This document shows positions 56,882 to 64,000 of a DNA stretch of 64,000 nucleotides, piece by piece. The notes beneath the pieces were generated by a model. The model did not search any database and had not been told where the DNA came from. It was given only the letters and a program-made list of their open reading frames with translations. Location of the stretch: contig NZ_WTVQ01000021.1 in the NCBI RefSeq assembly GCF_012910955.1, positions 18,651-82,650 of the forward strand. The letters run 5' to 3'. How positions within the stretch are numbered: position 1 is the first letter of the stretch; each line of letters begins with the position of its first letter. The position numbers were made by a program, and so were the translations under genes. The DNA is from Aromatoleum diolicum. GTDB lineage: Bacteria; Pseudomonadota; Gammaproteobacteria; Burkholderiales; Rhodocyclaceae.

Positions 56882-59434
56882 ATGGCCAACACGATCCGCT
56901 TCACCCCGCTCCGGATTGGCACGACGAACGCCGCCGGCGAGCGCATCTCCAGCATCGACCCGCTGCTGTCGCGCACGAACTACTTCGACGGCCAGCTGCT
57001 GAAGGCGTCCGACCTCAACCGCGACCAGATCTACCTCGACGAGCGCCTGCTGGAACTCGGCCAGGTGTTCGGCGCCGGCATCGTGCGCGGGCTCGACGTC
57101 AGCCTGCAATCCGGCCACCTGCTGCAGGTCACCCCGGGCATCGCGATCGCGCCCTCGGGGCGCGTGCTGCAGCTCTCCAACGCGGCGCTGACGATCGACC
57201 TCCTCAACAGCGGCCTCATCGCGACGCTCAACGACGGCCGCTTCCGCAGCTACGCGCGCGGCCTGTACGCGCTGGCGCTGACCCACGCCGAGGTCGTCGA
57301 CGGCGTCGCCGAAGCCTTCCCGAAAGATCTCGCCGCGCCGCGCCGGCCGCACGTCGCCGCCTGGGCCGAAGGCGTCGAGCTGCGCCTGATGCCGCTGCCG
57401 CTGCCCCTGCCGCGCCAGGACGAGATCGCGGTGCGCGCGACGCTTGCGCGTGAGCTCCTGTCCGGCGGCGACCGCCTCGCCCTGCCATCCGACGACGCCG
57501 TCGCGCTGGGCCTGATCGCGGTCGAGCGCGGCCGCATCCTGTGGATCGACCGGGGGCTGCTACGCCGCCCGCAGCGCGCGCTCAACACGCCCAACGCGAT
57601 CCAGCAGGACCTCGCGACCCACTATCAGGAACTGATGCAGACGGTGCTCACCACGCGCCAGAGCGCGGGCCTGCGCGGTGCGTTCGCGGCGAGCCAGTAC
57701 TTCCGCGTGCTGCCGCCGTGGGGGCCGCTGCCGCAGGACTCGATCGACCCCATCGGCGGGCGCCAGCAGTTCTTCCCCAAGGACTACGAGGTCAGCATCG
57801 CGCCGGTGCGCCGCAGCGAACTCGCCGCGGTGCTCGCCGATTCCGCCCACCTCGCGCCGATCGACCTCGAACGCGACGCCGACTGCGACGTGATGGTGCT
57901 GGTGCCGATGAGCGACACCGCCTTCGCCGTGCGTGCGCGCCAGCTCGAAGCGCCGGCAAGCTTCACGCCGCGCTCGCTGGGCCGGCTCGCGCGCCTCGAC
58001 CGCCTCGCGCTGCGCATCCTGCCGCAGCCCCCGATCCACCGCATCGACACCGACGCCGACGTGTGGCGCGCGATCTGGGCCGACGCGAACCCGGCCGAGC
58101 TGATGTACGTGCGCCGCCCGCCGCGCACCGCGGAGACCGGCGTCAGCGCCGTCGTGCTCGCCCTCGGCATGACGCTGCCGCCCCCGGGCAGCGCGCTGCC
58201 GCCCGACGCCGCGGCACTCGAAGAGCAACTCGATGCCGCGCTCGAAGACGTGGACGCGGCCGAGGAGGCGCAGGCCGCGCTGGAGGCGGAAGTCGCGCGC
58301 CTGAAGATCCGCATCGCCGAACTCGAAAAGGCGGTCGCGGCCGGCGGCGGCGACCAGAGTCTGACCAACGCGCTGGCCGAGATCGAACGGCTCAAGCTCG
58401 CCCTCGCCGCCGCGCAGAAGGAAATCGAGGCGCTGAAGGCCGACGACCGCAATGCGGTCATCCTCGCCAACGCACTGGAAGCCTCCAGCGACCGCATCGA
58501 CGAACTGAAGGCCGAGCTCGACGCCGCACGCGCCGAAATCGAACGCCTGAAGACCGCCAGCCCGGTGATCGACGCGACGCTCAAGCAGCGCTTCGACGAA
58601 CTCACCGCGGCGCTCGAGGCGGAACGTGCCAAGGCCAGCGCGCTGGAACAGGAGAAGGCCACGCTGACCGCAAGGCTCAACGAGGCGCAGCTGCGCGTCA
58701 CCCAGCTCGAAGCCGAACTGAAGGACGCGCTCGCGAAGCTCGAAGCGGCAAGCGGCAACGTCAGTAGCAGCGGCGCCGACCTGCTGGCCGTGCGCGAGGA
58801 ACTCGCGAAGCTGAAAACCGAACTCGATGCGACGCGTGGCACGCTCGCCACGACGAATGCCGAGCTCGCCGACACGCGGACCAAGCTCGACGCGAGCGTC
58901 GCGCGTGAGACCACCGCGGTGAATTCGCTCGCCGACGCACTCAGGCGCATCGACGAACTGCAGGCCACAGGCAGCACGAGCAGCACCGAAATCACGACCT
59001 TGCGCAGCCGCGTCGGCACGCTCGAAACCCAGCTCACCAGCGCGAACACAACCATCGATCGGCTCAAGACCGAAGCCGCACAGGGCACCGATCTCGGTGC
59101 CGAACTGACGCTGGAACGCCTCGCGCGGGCCCGTGGGGCTGATGCGGCCGGCATCAAGTCCGCCACCACGGCGGACACGCTGATCGCCGGCAACGAGGCC
59201 GCGCGCATTGCCGCGGTGCAGATCGTCGGCCTCGCCGACCGCCGCCTCGACCCCGCGCTGTGGCCGAGCATGATGGCCATCGCCCGCAGGGACGTGGTCC
59301 TGTTCCAGAAGCTGCGCGACCGCTTCGTCGAGGCCGCCGGCAACATCAATCTGCCCGAGTTCTTCATGGCCGAAGGCAAGGATTTCGGCCTCACCGACAA
59401 GCACATCGATCTGTGGAGACAGGTCGCCGGCTAA
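56882..59434 (+). CDS. CIS coiled-coil protein with shared domain (copy 2)
   Basis: 850 residues. N-terminal NYFDGQLLKASDLNRDQ (from residue 33) and FGAGIVRGLDV, VTPGIAIAPSGRVLQL match the landmarks of the neighbouring genes. After a beta-rich middle it carries a long heptad coiled coil from about residue 445 to 735, with leucines and Glu/Lys at heptad positions (ALEEQLDAALEDVD, RLKIRIAELEKAV), and a compact helical C-terminal domain ending DLWRQVAG. Candidate fibre, tether or length-determining element; no assigned family. Confidence 0.65.
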   Translation: MANTIRFTPLRIGTTNAAGERISSIDPLLSRTNYFDGQLLKASDLNRDQIYLDERLLELGQVFGAGIVRGLDVSLQSGHLLQVTPGIAIAPSGRVLQLSNAALTIDLLNSGLIATLNDGRFRSYARGLYALALTHAEVVDGVAEAFPKDLAAPRRPHVAAWAEGVELRLMPLPLPLPRQDEIAVRATLARELLSGGDRLALPSDDAVALGLIAVERGRILWIDRGLLRRPQRALNTPNAIQQDLATHYQELMQTVLTTRQSAGLRGAFAASQYFRVLPPWGPLPQDSIDPIGGRQQFFPKDYEVSIAPVRRSELAAVLADSAHLAPIDLERDADCDVMVLVPMSDTAFAVRARQLEAPASFTPRSLGRLARLDRLALRILPQPPIHRIDTDADVWRAIWADANPAELMYVRRPPRTAETGVSAVVLALGMTLPPPGSALPPDAAALEEQLDAALEDVDAAEEAQAALEAEVARLKIRIAELEKAVAAGGGDQSLTNALAEIERLKLALAAAQKEIEALKADDRNAVILANALEASSDRIDELKAELDAARAEIERLKTASPVIDATLKQRFDELTAALEAERAKASALEQEKATLTARLNEAQLRVTQLEAELKDALAKLEAASGNVSSSGADLLAVREELAKLKTELDATRGTLATTNAELADTRTKLDASVARETTAVNSLADALRRIDELQATGSTSSTEITTLRSRVGTLETQLTSANTTIDRLKTEAAQGTDLGAELTLERLARARGADAAGIKSATTADTLIAGNEAARIAAVQIVGLADRRLDPALWPSMMAIARRDVVLFQKLRDRFVEAAGNINLPEFFMAEGKDFGLTDKHIDLWRQVAG

Positions 59435-59452
59435 CCCGCCCGGGAGCGCATC

Positions 59453-61189
59453 ATGGCCATCACGTCCTTCCTGTCGCCCAGCCTGCTCGCCGCGTTGTCG
59501 CTGCGGCCGGCGCTGACGCTGCTGCCGCGCGTGCCGGTGGAGATCCGCCTGCACGAACCCGAAAAGCGCCCCGACGACCCGCGCCGGCTCAACCTCTTCC
59601 CGGGCCGCGCGCTCGGCGAGCGCGAGTTCGAACGCCTGCAGGCCTATGTCGATGACCGCGTCGCGCCGCTGCTGGCGAGTCTCGCGCCGGGCATCGTCGA
59701 AGGCCTGCCCTGCACCTTCTTCGGCAGCGGCGCCGACACCCGCGTGCGCGTGCAGACGGGCCTCGCAGTCGGGGCGGCGGGGCAACTGATCCGCCTCTTC
59801 TATCCGCTCGACCAGGCCTGGACCGACCTCGCCGCGCAGGCCGAGCGCGACCAGGACACGCCGCTGCGCGACGGCCTCTTCCTCGTGACGCTCCGCAGCG
59901 CCGTCGAGCCGATCGACGATCCGACCGATCAGGAACCCTGCACCCGCAGCGAGCCCGACCCGCTGCGCGAACGGCGCATCGAGACCGTGTGCCTGCTGGG
60001 CCTGCAGCGCATCTCCGGCAGCCCGCGGCTGATGGCGATGCCGCAACAGCGCGCCGCGAACCGCATCGGCGCGCGCCTGTTGCGCGAATTGCCGTTCCGC
60101 ACCGACAGCGGCGCCGTGCCGCTGGGCCTCGTGAAGGTCGTCGGCAAGCTGCCGGTGTGGTTCGACTCGCGCGCCGGCCGCCTGCTCGCCGAACCGGATG
60201 CCGCCGCCCACACCCTGCTCGCGCACACCGTCGCCGCCCTCGAAGCGTGGCAACGCGAGCACTCCGCGCCGCTGCCGAACGTGCCGACGCAGACGCTCGC
60301 CGAACTGCTGGGCCTCGACTACCTGCCGGCCGCCGGACCGCTGCCCGCGGCGCTCCTGCGCGACCCCGCCGGCAAGACACCAACGCTCGCTTTCCTGCCC
60401 GCCGACCTGCAGGTCGAACTCGCGCCAGTGCCCGCGAACACGATCGAAGGCGTCGTCGCCGACGAGCTCTCGCGCGGCACCGTCGACCTCATCCACGGCC
60501 TGGGCGAGCGCATCCGCCTGCTGCTCGCGATCCCGGATCTCGACTACCGCCGCGACCTCTTCGACCTGCCGCAGCGCGACACGCGGCTGGAGGACGAACT
60601 GTTCCGCCGCGCCGAGGCGGCGACGCGCGCCTACCAGGCGTGGAAGCAGCAGTGGTACGCGCTCTTCCACGGCCTCAGCGCGCAGCAGCTGCAGGCGCTG
60701 CGCGCGCCGCTATTGCGCACCACGCCGCCGTTCGACCCGGACCAGTACCGCCTCAAGCTCGTCACCGACCGGGCCCGCACCCTGCCACCGGCGCAGCCCG
60801 TCGTCCTGACCCACGTCGCCGCCGCGGTCGGCACGCCGACCCTGCCCGAACCCTACGCCAGCCACCTCGCCGAGCCGCATCCCGCCCCGGAAGATTACGA
60901 CGTCGTGCCGGACACCCAGCCCGGCGACAACGGCCTTTTCCGCCAGCGCGAAGACCTGCGCGCCGACATCCGCCACCTCGAAGCCGCGCTCGACAAGAGC
61001 TTCCGCCTGCTCGACGAGGTCAATGACTTCCTCGGCCTGCAGCGCCAGCAGCTCGACGCGCTGACGGTGTCGTTCAGCGCGCTCGCGGGCGGCGTGCCCG
61101 GCGACGGCCTCGGCGCGAAGCTCGTGCGCTGGACCACCAAGGCGAACTTCGTGCCCAAAATCGCGACCACGCCGGAGACCCCGTCATGA
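59453..61189 (+). CDS. CIS protein with shared domain (copy 3)
   Basis: 578 residues. N-terminal domain NLFPGRALGEREFERLQAYVDDR (from residue 47), LAPGIVEGL and VQTGLAVGAAGQLIRL corresponds to the other two copies. The rest is alpha-helical with two Asp/Arg-rich helices and a C-terminal tail ATTPETPS overlapping the next start. Probably a baseplate component with the same fold used at a different position. Third member of an unusual tandem family. Confidence 0.6.
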   Translation: MAITSFLSPSLLAALSLRPALTLLPRVPVEIRLHEPEKRPDDPRRLNLFPGRALGEREFERLQAYVDDRVAPLLASLAPGIVEGLPCTFFGSGADTRVRVQTGLAVGAAGQLIRLFYPLDQAWTDLAAQAERDQDTPLRDGLFLVTLRSAVEPIDDPTDQEPCTRSEPDPLRERRIETVCLLGLQRISGSPRLMAMPQQRAANRIGARLLRELPFRTDSGAVPLGLVKVVGKLPVWFDSRAGRLLAEPDAAAHTLLAHTVAALEAWQREHSAPLPNVPTQTLAELLGLDYLPAAGPLPAALLRDPAGKTPTLAFLPADLQVELAPVPANTIEGVVADELSRGTVDLIHGLGERIRLLLAIPDLDYRRDLFDLPQRDTRLEDELFRRAEAATRAYQAWKQQWYALFHGLSAQQLQALRAPLLRTTPPFDPDQYRLKLVTDRARTLPPAQPVVLTHVAAAVGTPTLPEPYASHLAEPHPAPEDYDVVPDTQPGDNGLFRQREDLRADIRHLEAALDKSFRLLDEVNDFLGLQRQQLDALTVSFSALAGGVPGDGLGAKLVRWTTKANFVPKIATTPETPS

Positions 61190-63075
61190 GCGAGCTCTTC
61201 ACCCGCTTTTCGCCGAACACCCTGAACTTCACCGAGGCGACGCTCGTCGACGCCACACCGACCGTCTCTGCCAACCTGGCCGGCGCGGTGCAGCTGGACA
61301 CGACCATCTCCGCGGCGACGCTGGCCGCGCTCGGCTCGCTGCAGCTCGCCGGCGAACCGAGCGAACCGCTCACCGAGCCAGTGTTCAACAAGGCCCCGAC
61401 TACCGGCAAGGGCATGCTGTCGCACGTCGAAGTGATCCGCGACAGTTTCATCAACGTTCAGCGGGATTTTCTCGATCTGCGCGCGAAGGCGAACTCGCGC
61501 CAGAACCAGGCGAAGTCGCTGATCGACCGCATCTGCGACTTCCTCGACGACTTCATGAAGCCGGAGGAGCTGCGCCGGCTCGGCGTGATTGACGACGACA
61601 ACCAGGCGCCGGCCTTCCGCCTGCTGGTCGCCCCCGACCTGCACAACGCCGATGGCTTCCTGCTGCGCCCGAAGCTCGACCTCGCGCTGGTGCGCCCCGG
61701 CGACGACGGCCCGAACGGCACCAAGCACAATGACGAATCGGCGCTCTTTTCCGCCGGCAAGGTGGTCGCCGACGACATCCGCAAGATCGAGGCACTGCGC
61801 GGCGCGCTGACGACGCTGCGGCGCCGCCACCAACAGGCGCTCGAAGACCTGCGCAGCCGCCTCGCCGCGCTGGAAGCCGATGTCCCCGGCGAGATCCGCC
61901 AGCTCGACGTACGCGAACGCGCCCGCGTCGAGTCGCTCGACGATTACGCCGTCGCGCAGCGCCTCCTGGCCGAGCACTGGCGCGAGATCGAAGCCGCCTA
62001 CGCCGAGCGCCGCCGCGTCATCGAAAGCCACCGCGGCCTGTTCTACGTGAAGGTGCGCGAAACCCCGCTCGGGCGCACCCTGCCCGACCCGCTGGACCTG
62101 CGCCCGAGCAGCCCCGACGACCTCGTCCCCGGCTGCGCCAACCGCGACACCGCGCTGCCCGCCGCGCTCGCGCCCTTCATGGAGGCGGTGTTCGACATCC
62201 CCGCCGGCGACTGGGCGAACCTGCGCCCGCTCGGCCACCTGCTGCCGGGGCGCGCCATCCTCGCCGGCCTCATCGACACGCGCCGCCAGCGGCTCGCACT
62301 GCGCCTTAACCGCGCGGTGTCGGCGGACACGCCCGTCCTCACCAGCCTCGTGCAGCAGAACCACGCCCTGGTGCGCGAAGTCGCCGCGCGTCCGTTCAAC
62401 GCCACCGCGCTCGGCGAGCTGCAGCGCCAAGGCGGCGCGATCCTCGCGCTCGACGACCTGCTTGCGATCCCCGCGCCGCTGCTGCGCGATCCGGCACGCG
62501 CCCTGCACCAGCGCCTCGACGCCGCCGCCGGCTGCCTGCTCGCGCGCCTGCGCAGCATCGCGCCGTCGATCCGCCTCAACTGGGCAGCCGCCGCCGAAGC
62601 CGACCGCATCGCCGTCGAGACCCCCGAACGCTGGCCCGGCATTGCAGACGCCGAGGAACGCGACTTCAACGGCGTGCGCACGCTGGTCGAACTCGTCGCG
62701 TGGTGGTTCCGCCAGCTCGACACGGATGCCTCCGGCGTCGCCCGCACCGCGATGCGCAACCTCGTGCGCGCCTGCCTGCTGCTCGCCGCCAGCGACGACC
62801 CGCAGCAACTGATCCAGGGGCGCCTGAAGACCATCCCGGGCCGCTTCCGCATCGGCGAGGCGCTGCGCCTCACGCTCAACCGCGAAGCGGCGCCGGGCAC
62901 ACTGCTGCAGCTCTTCGACGACAGCCAGCGCGTCATCGCGACGCTGCGGGTCGACGACCACGACGACCAGGGCACCGTCGCCTCCGTCGCAAGCATCCTC
63001 GACCCTGAAGTGGAGCGTAATCCCGCCACCGTCCTCAACACCGCGCTGCAGATCAGCGGGCTCAACCGGGGCTGA
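61186..63075 (+). CDS. Unassigned CIS protein, mostly helical
   Basis: 629 residues, ATGA overlap with the previous gene. SHVEVIRDSFINVQRDFLDLRAKANSRQNQ, then helical runs (ALTTLRRRHQQALEDLRSRLAAL), GLFYVKVRETPLGR and a C-terminal part with GRFRIGEALRLTLNREA. Hydrophobic segments are few, so soluble. It has a distant tail-associated look but matches no phage or Afp part that I can name. Found between the three shared-domain genes and an open frame running to the window end. Confidence 0.55.
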   Translation: MSELFTRFSPNTLNFTEATLVDATPTVSANLAGAVQLDTTISAATLAALGSLQLAGEPSEPLTEPVFNKAPTTGKGMLSHVEVIRDSFINVQRDFLDLRAKANSRQNQAKSLIDRICDFLDDFMKPEELRRLGVIDDDNQAPAFRLLVAPDLHNADGFLLRPKLDLALVRPGDDGPNGTKHNDESALFSAGKVVADDIRKIEALRGALTTLRRRHQQALEDLRSRLAALEADVPGEIRQLDVRERARVESLDDYAVAQRLLAEHWREIEAAYAERRRVIESHRGLFYVKVRETPLGRTLPDPLDLRPSSPDDLVPGCANRDTALPAALAPFMEAVFDIPAGDWANLRPLGHLLPGRAILAGLIDTRRQRLALRLNRAVSADTPVLTSLVQQNHALVREVAARPFNATALGELQRQGGAILALDDLLAIPAPLLRDPARALHQRLDAAAGCLLARLRSIAPSIRLNWAAAAEADRIAVETPERWPGIADAEERDFNGVRTLVELVAWWFRQLDTDASGVARTAMRNLVRACLLLAASDDPQQLIQGRLKTIPGRFRIGEALRLTLNREAAPGTLLQLFDDSQRVIATLRVDDHDDQGTVASVASILDPEVERNPATVLNTALQISGLNRG

Positions 63076-63080
63076 ACGCG

Positions 63081-64000
63081 ATGAACGCTGCAGCGCGTCT
63101 CGCCGCCGCGGCCGACCTGCAAGTCGGTCGCGTTGTGCTGCGCGGCAGCGCCACGGCCGTCGAGCAGGCGCGCGCCACCCTCCCCGCCGCGCTCGCCCGC
63201 ATGCGCTGGCCGGCGGTCGGCGAAGACGAGATTCTGGTGCTGCGCCGCCTCGCAGTGCGCGGCGATGCCGCCGAAATACCAGCCCGCGCCGCAGTGGCCG
63301 CGGGTGAGCTCGCGCGCCACGCCGCCGACCCGTGGAGCCCCGCCGCCGACAGCGCCGACGCGGTGCGTTTCCGCAGCCAACTCGACTACCGCGCCTGTCT
63401 GATCCACGACCTCCTCGCGGGCACCGCCGCACGCCGCTGGCTGTGGCGCCACCGCGCTGCCCTCCTTGCCCGCCCGCCTGCCGACGCGCTCGCCGACCTG
63501 CTGGGCGAAGACGCCCTGGCACTGCCGGCCCTGCTCGACCGGGTCGCAGCCCGCGCCGCCCTGCCGGCGCTGTGGCGCGCGCTGGCGGCCCCTGCCGCAC
63601 GCGAGCTCCTTCACGCAATTGCCGCCGCCACCGGCTGGGGGCACGCGATCGCCGTCGCGCTCGAACCGGGCGCCTCGCGCGCGACGAACGTCCCGCAAGC
63701 TGCCGGACCGACCCCGCGCGCCGCGGCCCCGCCCGCCGCGTCGGCACGGTTTTCCCTCGGCGTGCTCGCCGCCGGCCTGCCGGGTAAGCTGCCCGCGACG
63801 GACCCGCGCGTCGTGCTGCACGCGCTGCTCGCGCAGTGGTCGGCCGCCCCCGCGGCGCTCGCGCGCTCCGATGCCGGCGAGCGACTGCACGAAACCGCCC
63901 GCGAACTCGTCGGCGCCGCACCGACTGCGGCAATGACGCGTCCGACCGCGAACGCAGCGCGCGGCGCCGGACCCGATGCCCCGGCGTCAGCGACCACTCC
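63081..64000 (+). CDS. Unassigned CIS protein, 3' end outside the window
   Basis: At least 306 residues, ATG at 63081 six bases after the previous stop; no stop codon appears before 64000. Ala/Arg-rich, with LDYRACLIHDLLAGTAARRWLWRH and DLLGEDALALPALLDRV, mostly alpha-helical. No named domain seen. Continues the operon, so more genes, including the expected AAA+ ATPase and cargo, may follow. Confidence 0.6.
   Translation, partial: MNAAARLAAAADLQVGRVVLRGSATAVEQARATLPAALARMRWPAVGEDEILVLRRLAVRGDAAEIPARAAVAAGELARHAADPWSPAADSADAVRFRSQLDYRACLIHDLLAGTAARRWLWRHRAALLARPPADALADLLGEDALALPALLDRVAARAALPALWRALAAPAARELLHAIAAATGWGHAIAVALEPGASRATNVPQAAGPTPRAAAPPAASARFSLGVLAAGLPGKLPATDPRVVLHALLAQWSAAPAALARSDAGERLHETARELVGAAPTAAMTRPTANAARGAGPDAPASATT

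Noticed and set aside
57560..60670. Antisense open frame of 1036 codons on the minus strand under the CIS genes
   Set aside because: It mirrors three strongly supported plus-strand genes, has low-complexity composition and no ribosome site; GC-rich third positions keep the antisense frame open. The same holds for the 1012-codon minus frame at 60895-63933 and the 701-codon one at 30329-32434.
40470..64000. Prophage or tailocin
   Set aside because: DUF4255 cap, DUF5908-like peptide, two tubes and two sheaths are eCIS features; there is no capsid, portal, terminase, lysis or integrase gene in the window.

Overview
The window is very GC-rich. It carries both halves of a benzoate-degrading repertoire typical of Aromatoleum/Azoarcus/Thauera-type Betaproteobacteria (Rhodocyclales): the start of an anaerobic benzoyl-CoA reductase operon (bzdN, bzdO) and a complete aerobic box pathway. 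MetX/MetW, a regulatory PTS, a PHA phasin and SMUG1- and YbiT-type proteins fit the same assignment. No rRNA, tRNA, CRISPR array, transposase or integrase was seen.

Layout. (1) 1-1349, minus strand: first genes of the bzd operon, with an upstream region holding a perfect FNR-type box, two AT-rich palindromes and a TGCA-N6-TGCA repeat. (2) 1783-3910, plus: a lipoprotein plus a DUF2235 (Tle1-like) lipase, an orphan type VI effector/immunity-like pair. (3) 3978-16597, minus: a long catabolic operon running boxD, DUF4863 protein, benzoate-CoA ligase, five-gene LivKHMGF-type ABC transporter, alpha/beta hydrolase, benzoyl-CoA thioesterase, enoyl-CoA hydratase, a 54-residue rubredoxin and 3-hydroxyadipyl-CoA dehydrogenase. 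(4) 16918-23741, plus: divergent boxR, boxC, boxB, boxA and a thiolase. Together regions 3 and 4 take up benzoate, activate it, epoxidise and open the ring as the CoA ester, and beta-oxidise the product to succinyl-CoA and acetyl-CoA. (5) 23803-40153: chromosomal housekeeping and accessory genes, including hemerythrin, phasin with a PhaR-like promoter, tRNA hydroxylase TrhP, a CHASE/diguanylate cyclase, YbiT, a triheme cytochrome, the PTS trio EIIA-HPr-EI, metX-metW behind a SAM-II-like riboswitch and bracketed by REP pairs, an AmpG-like permease and a SMUG1-like glycosylase. (6) 40470 to the window end, plus: a tightly packed, at least 19-gene contractile injection system (CIS) of the Afp/PVC (eCIS) lineage.

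The CIS is the most unusual part. Recognisable parts run in the order cap/terminator (DUF4255), sheath, tube, divergent second sheath, second tube, Afp7-like tube-baseplate adaptor, DUF5908-like peptide, hub (gpD-like) and spike (gpV-like) as separate genes, gp25, gpJ, gpI. Embedded among them are proteins I cannot assign: a 557-residue protein with a C-terminal hydrophobic hairpin that could anchor the machine to a membrane; three consecutive proteins that seem to share one N-terminal domain, one of them carrying a roughly 290-residue coiled coil; a 629-residue protein; and a protein running off the window. The AAA+ ATPase, PAAR tip, tail fibre and cargo genes expected of such loci are not in the window and may lie beyond 64000.

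Long antisense open frames accompany almost every gene because of the GC bias and were not annotated.
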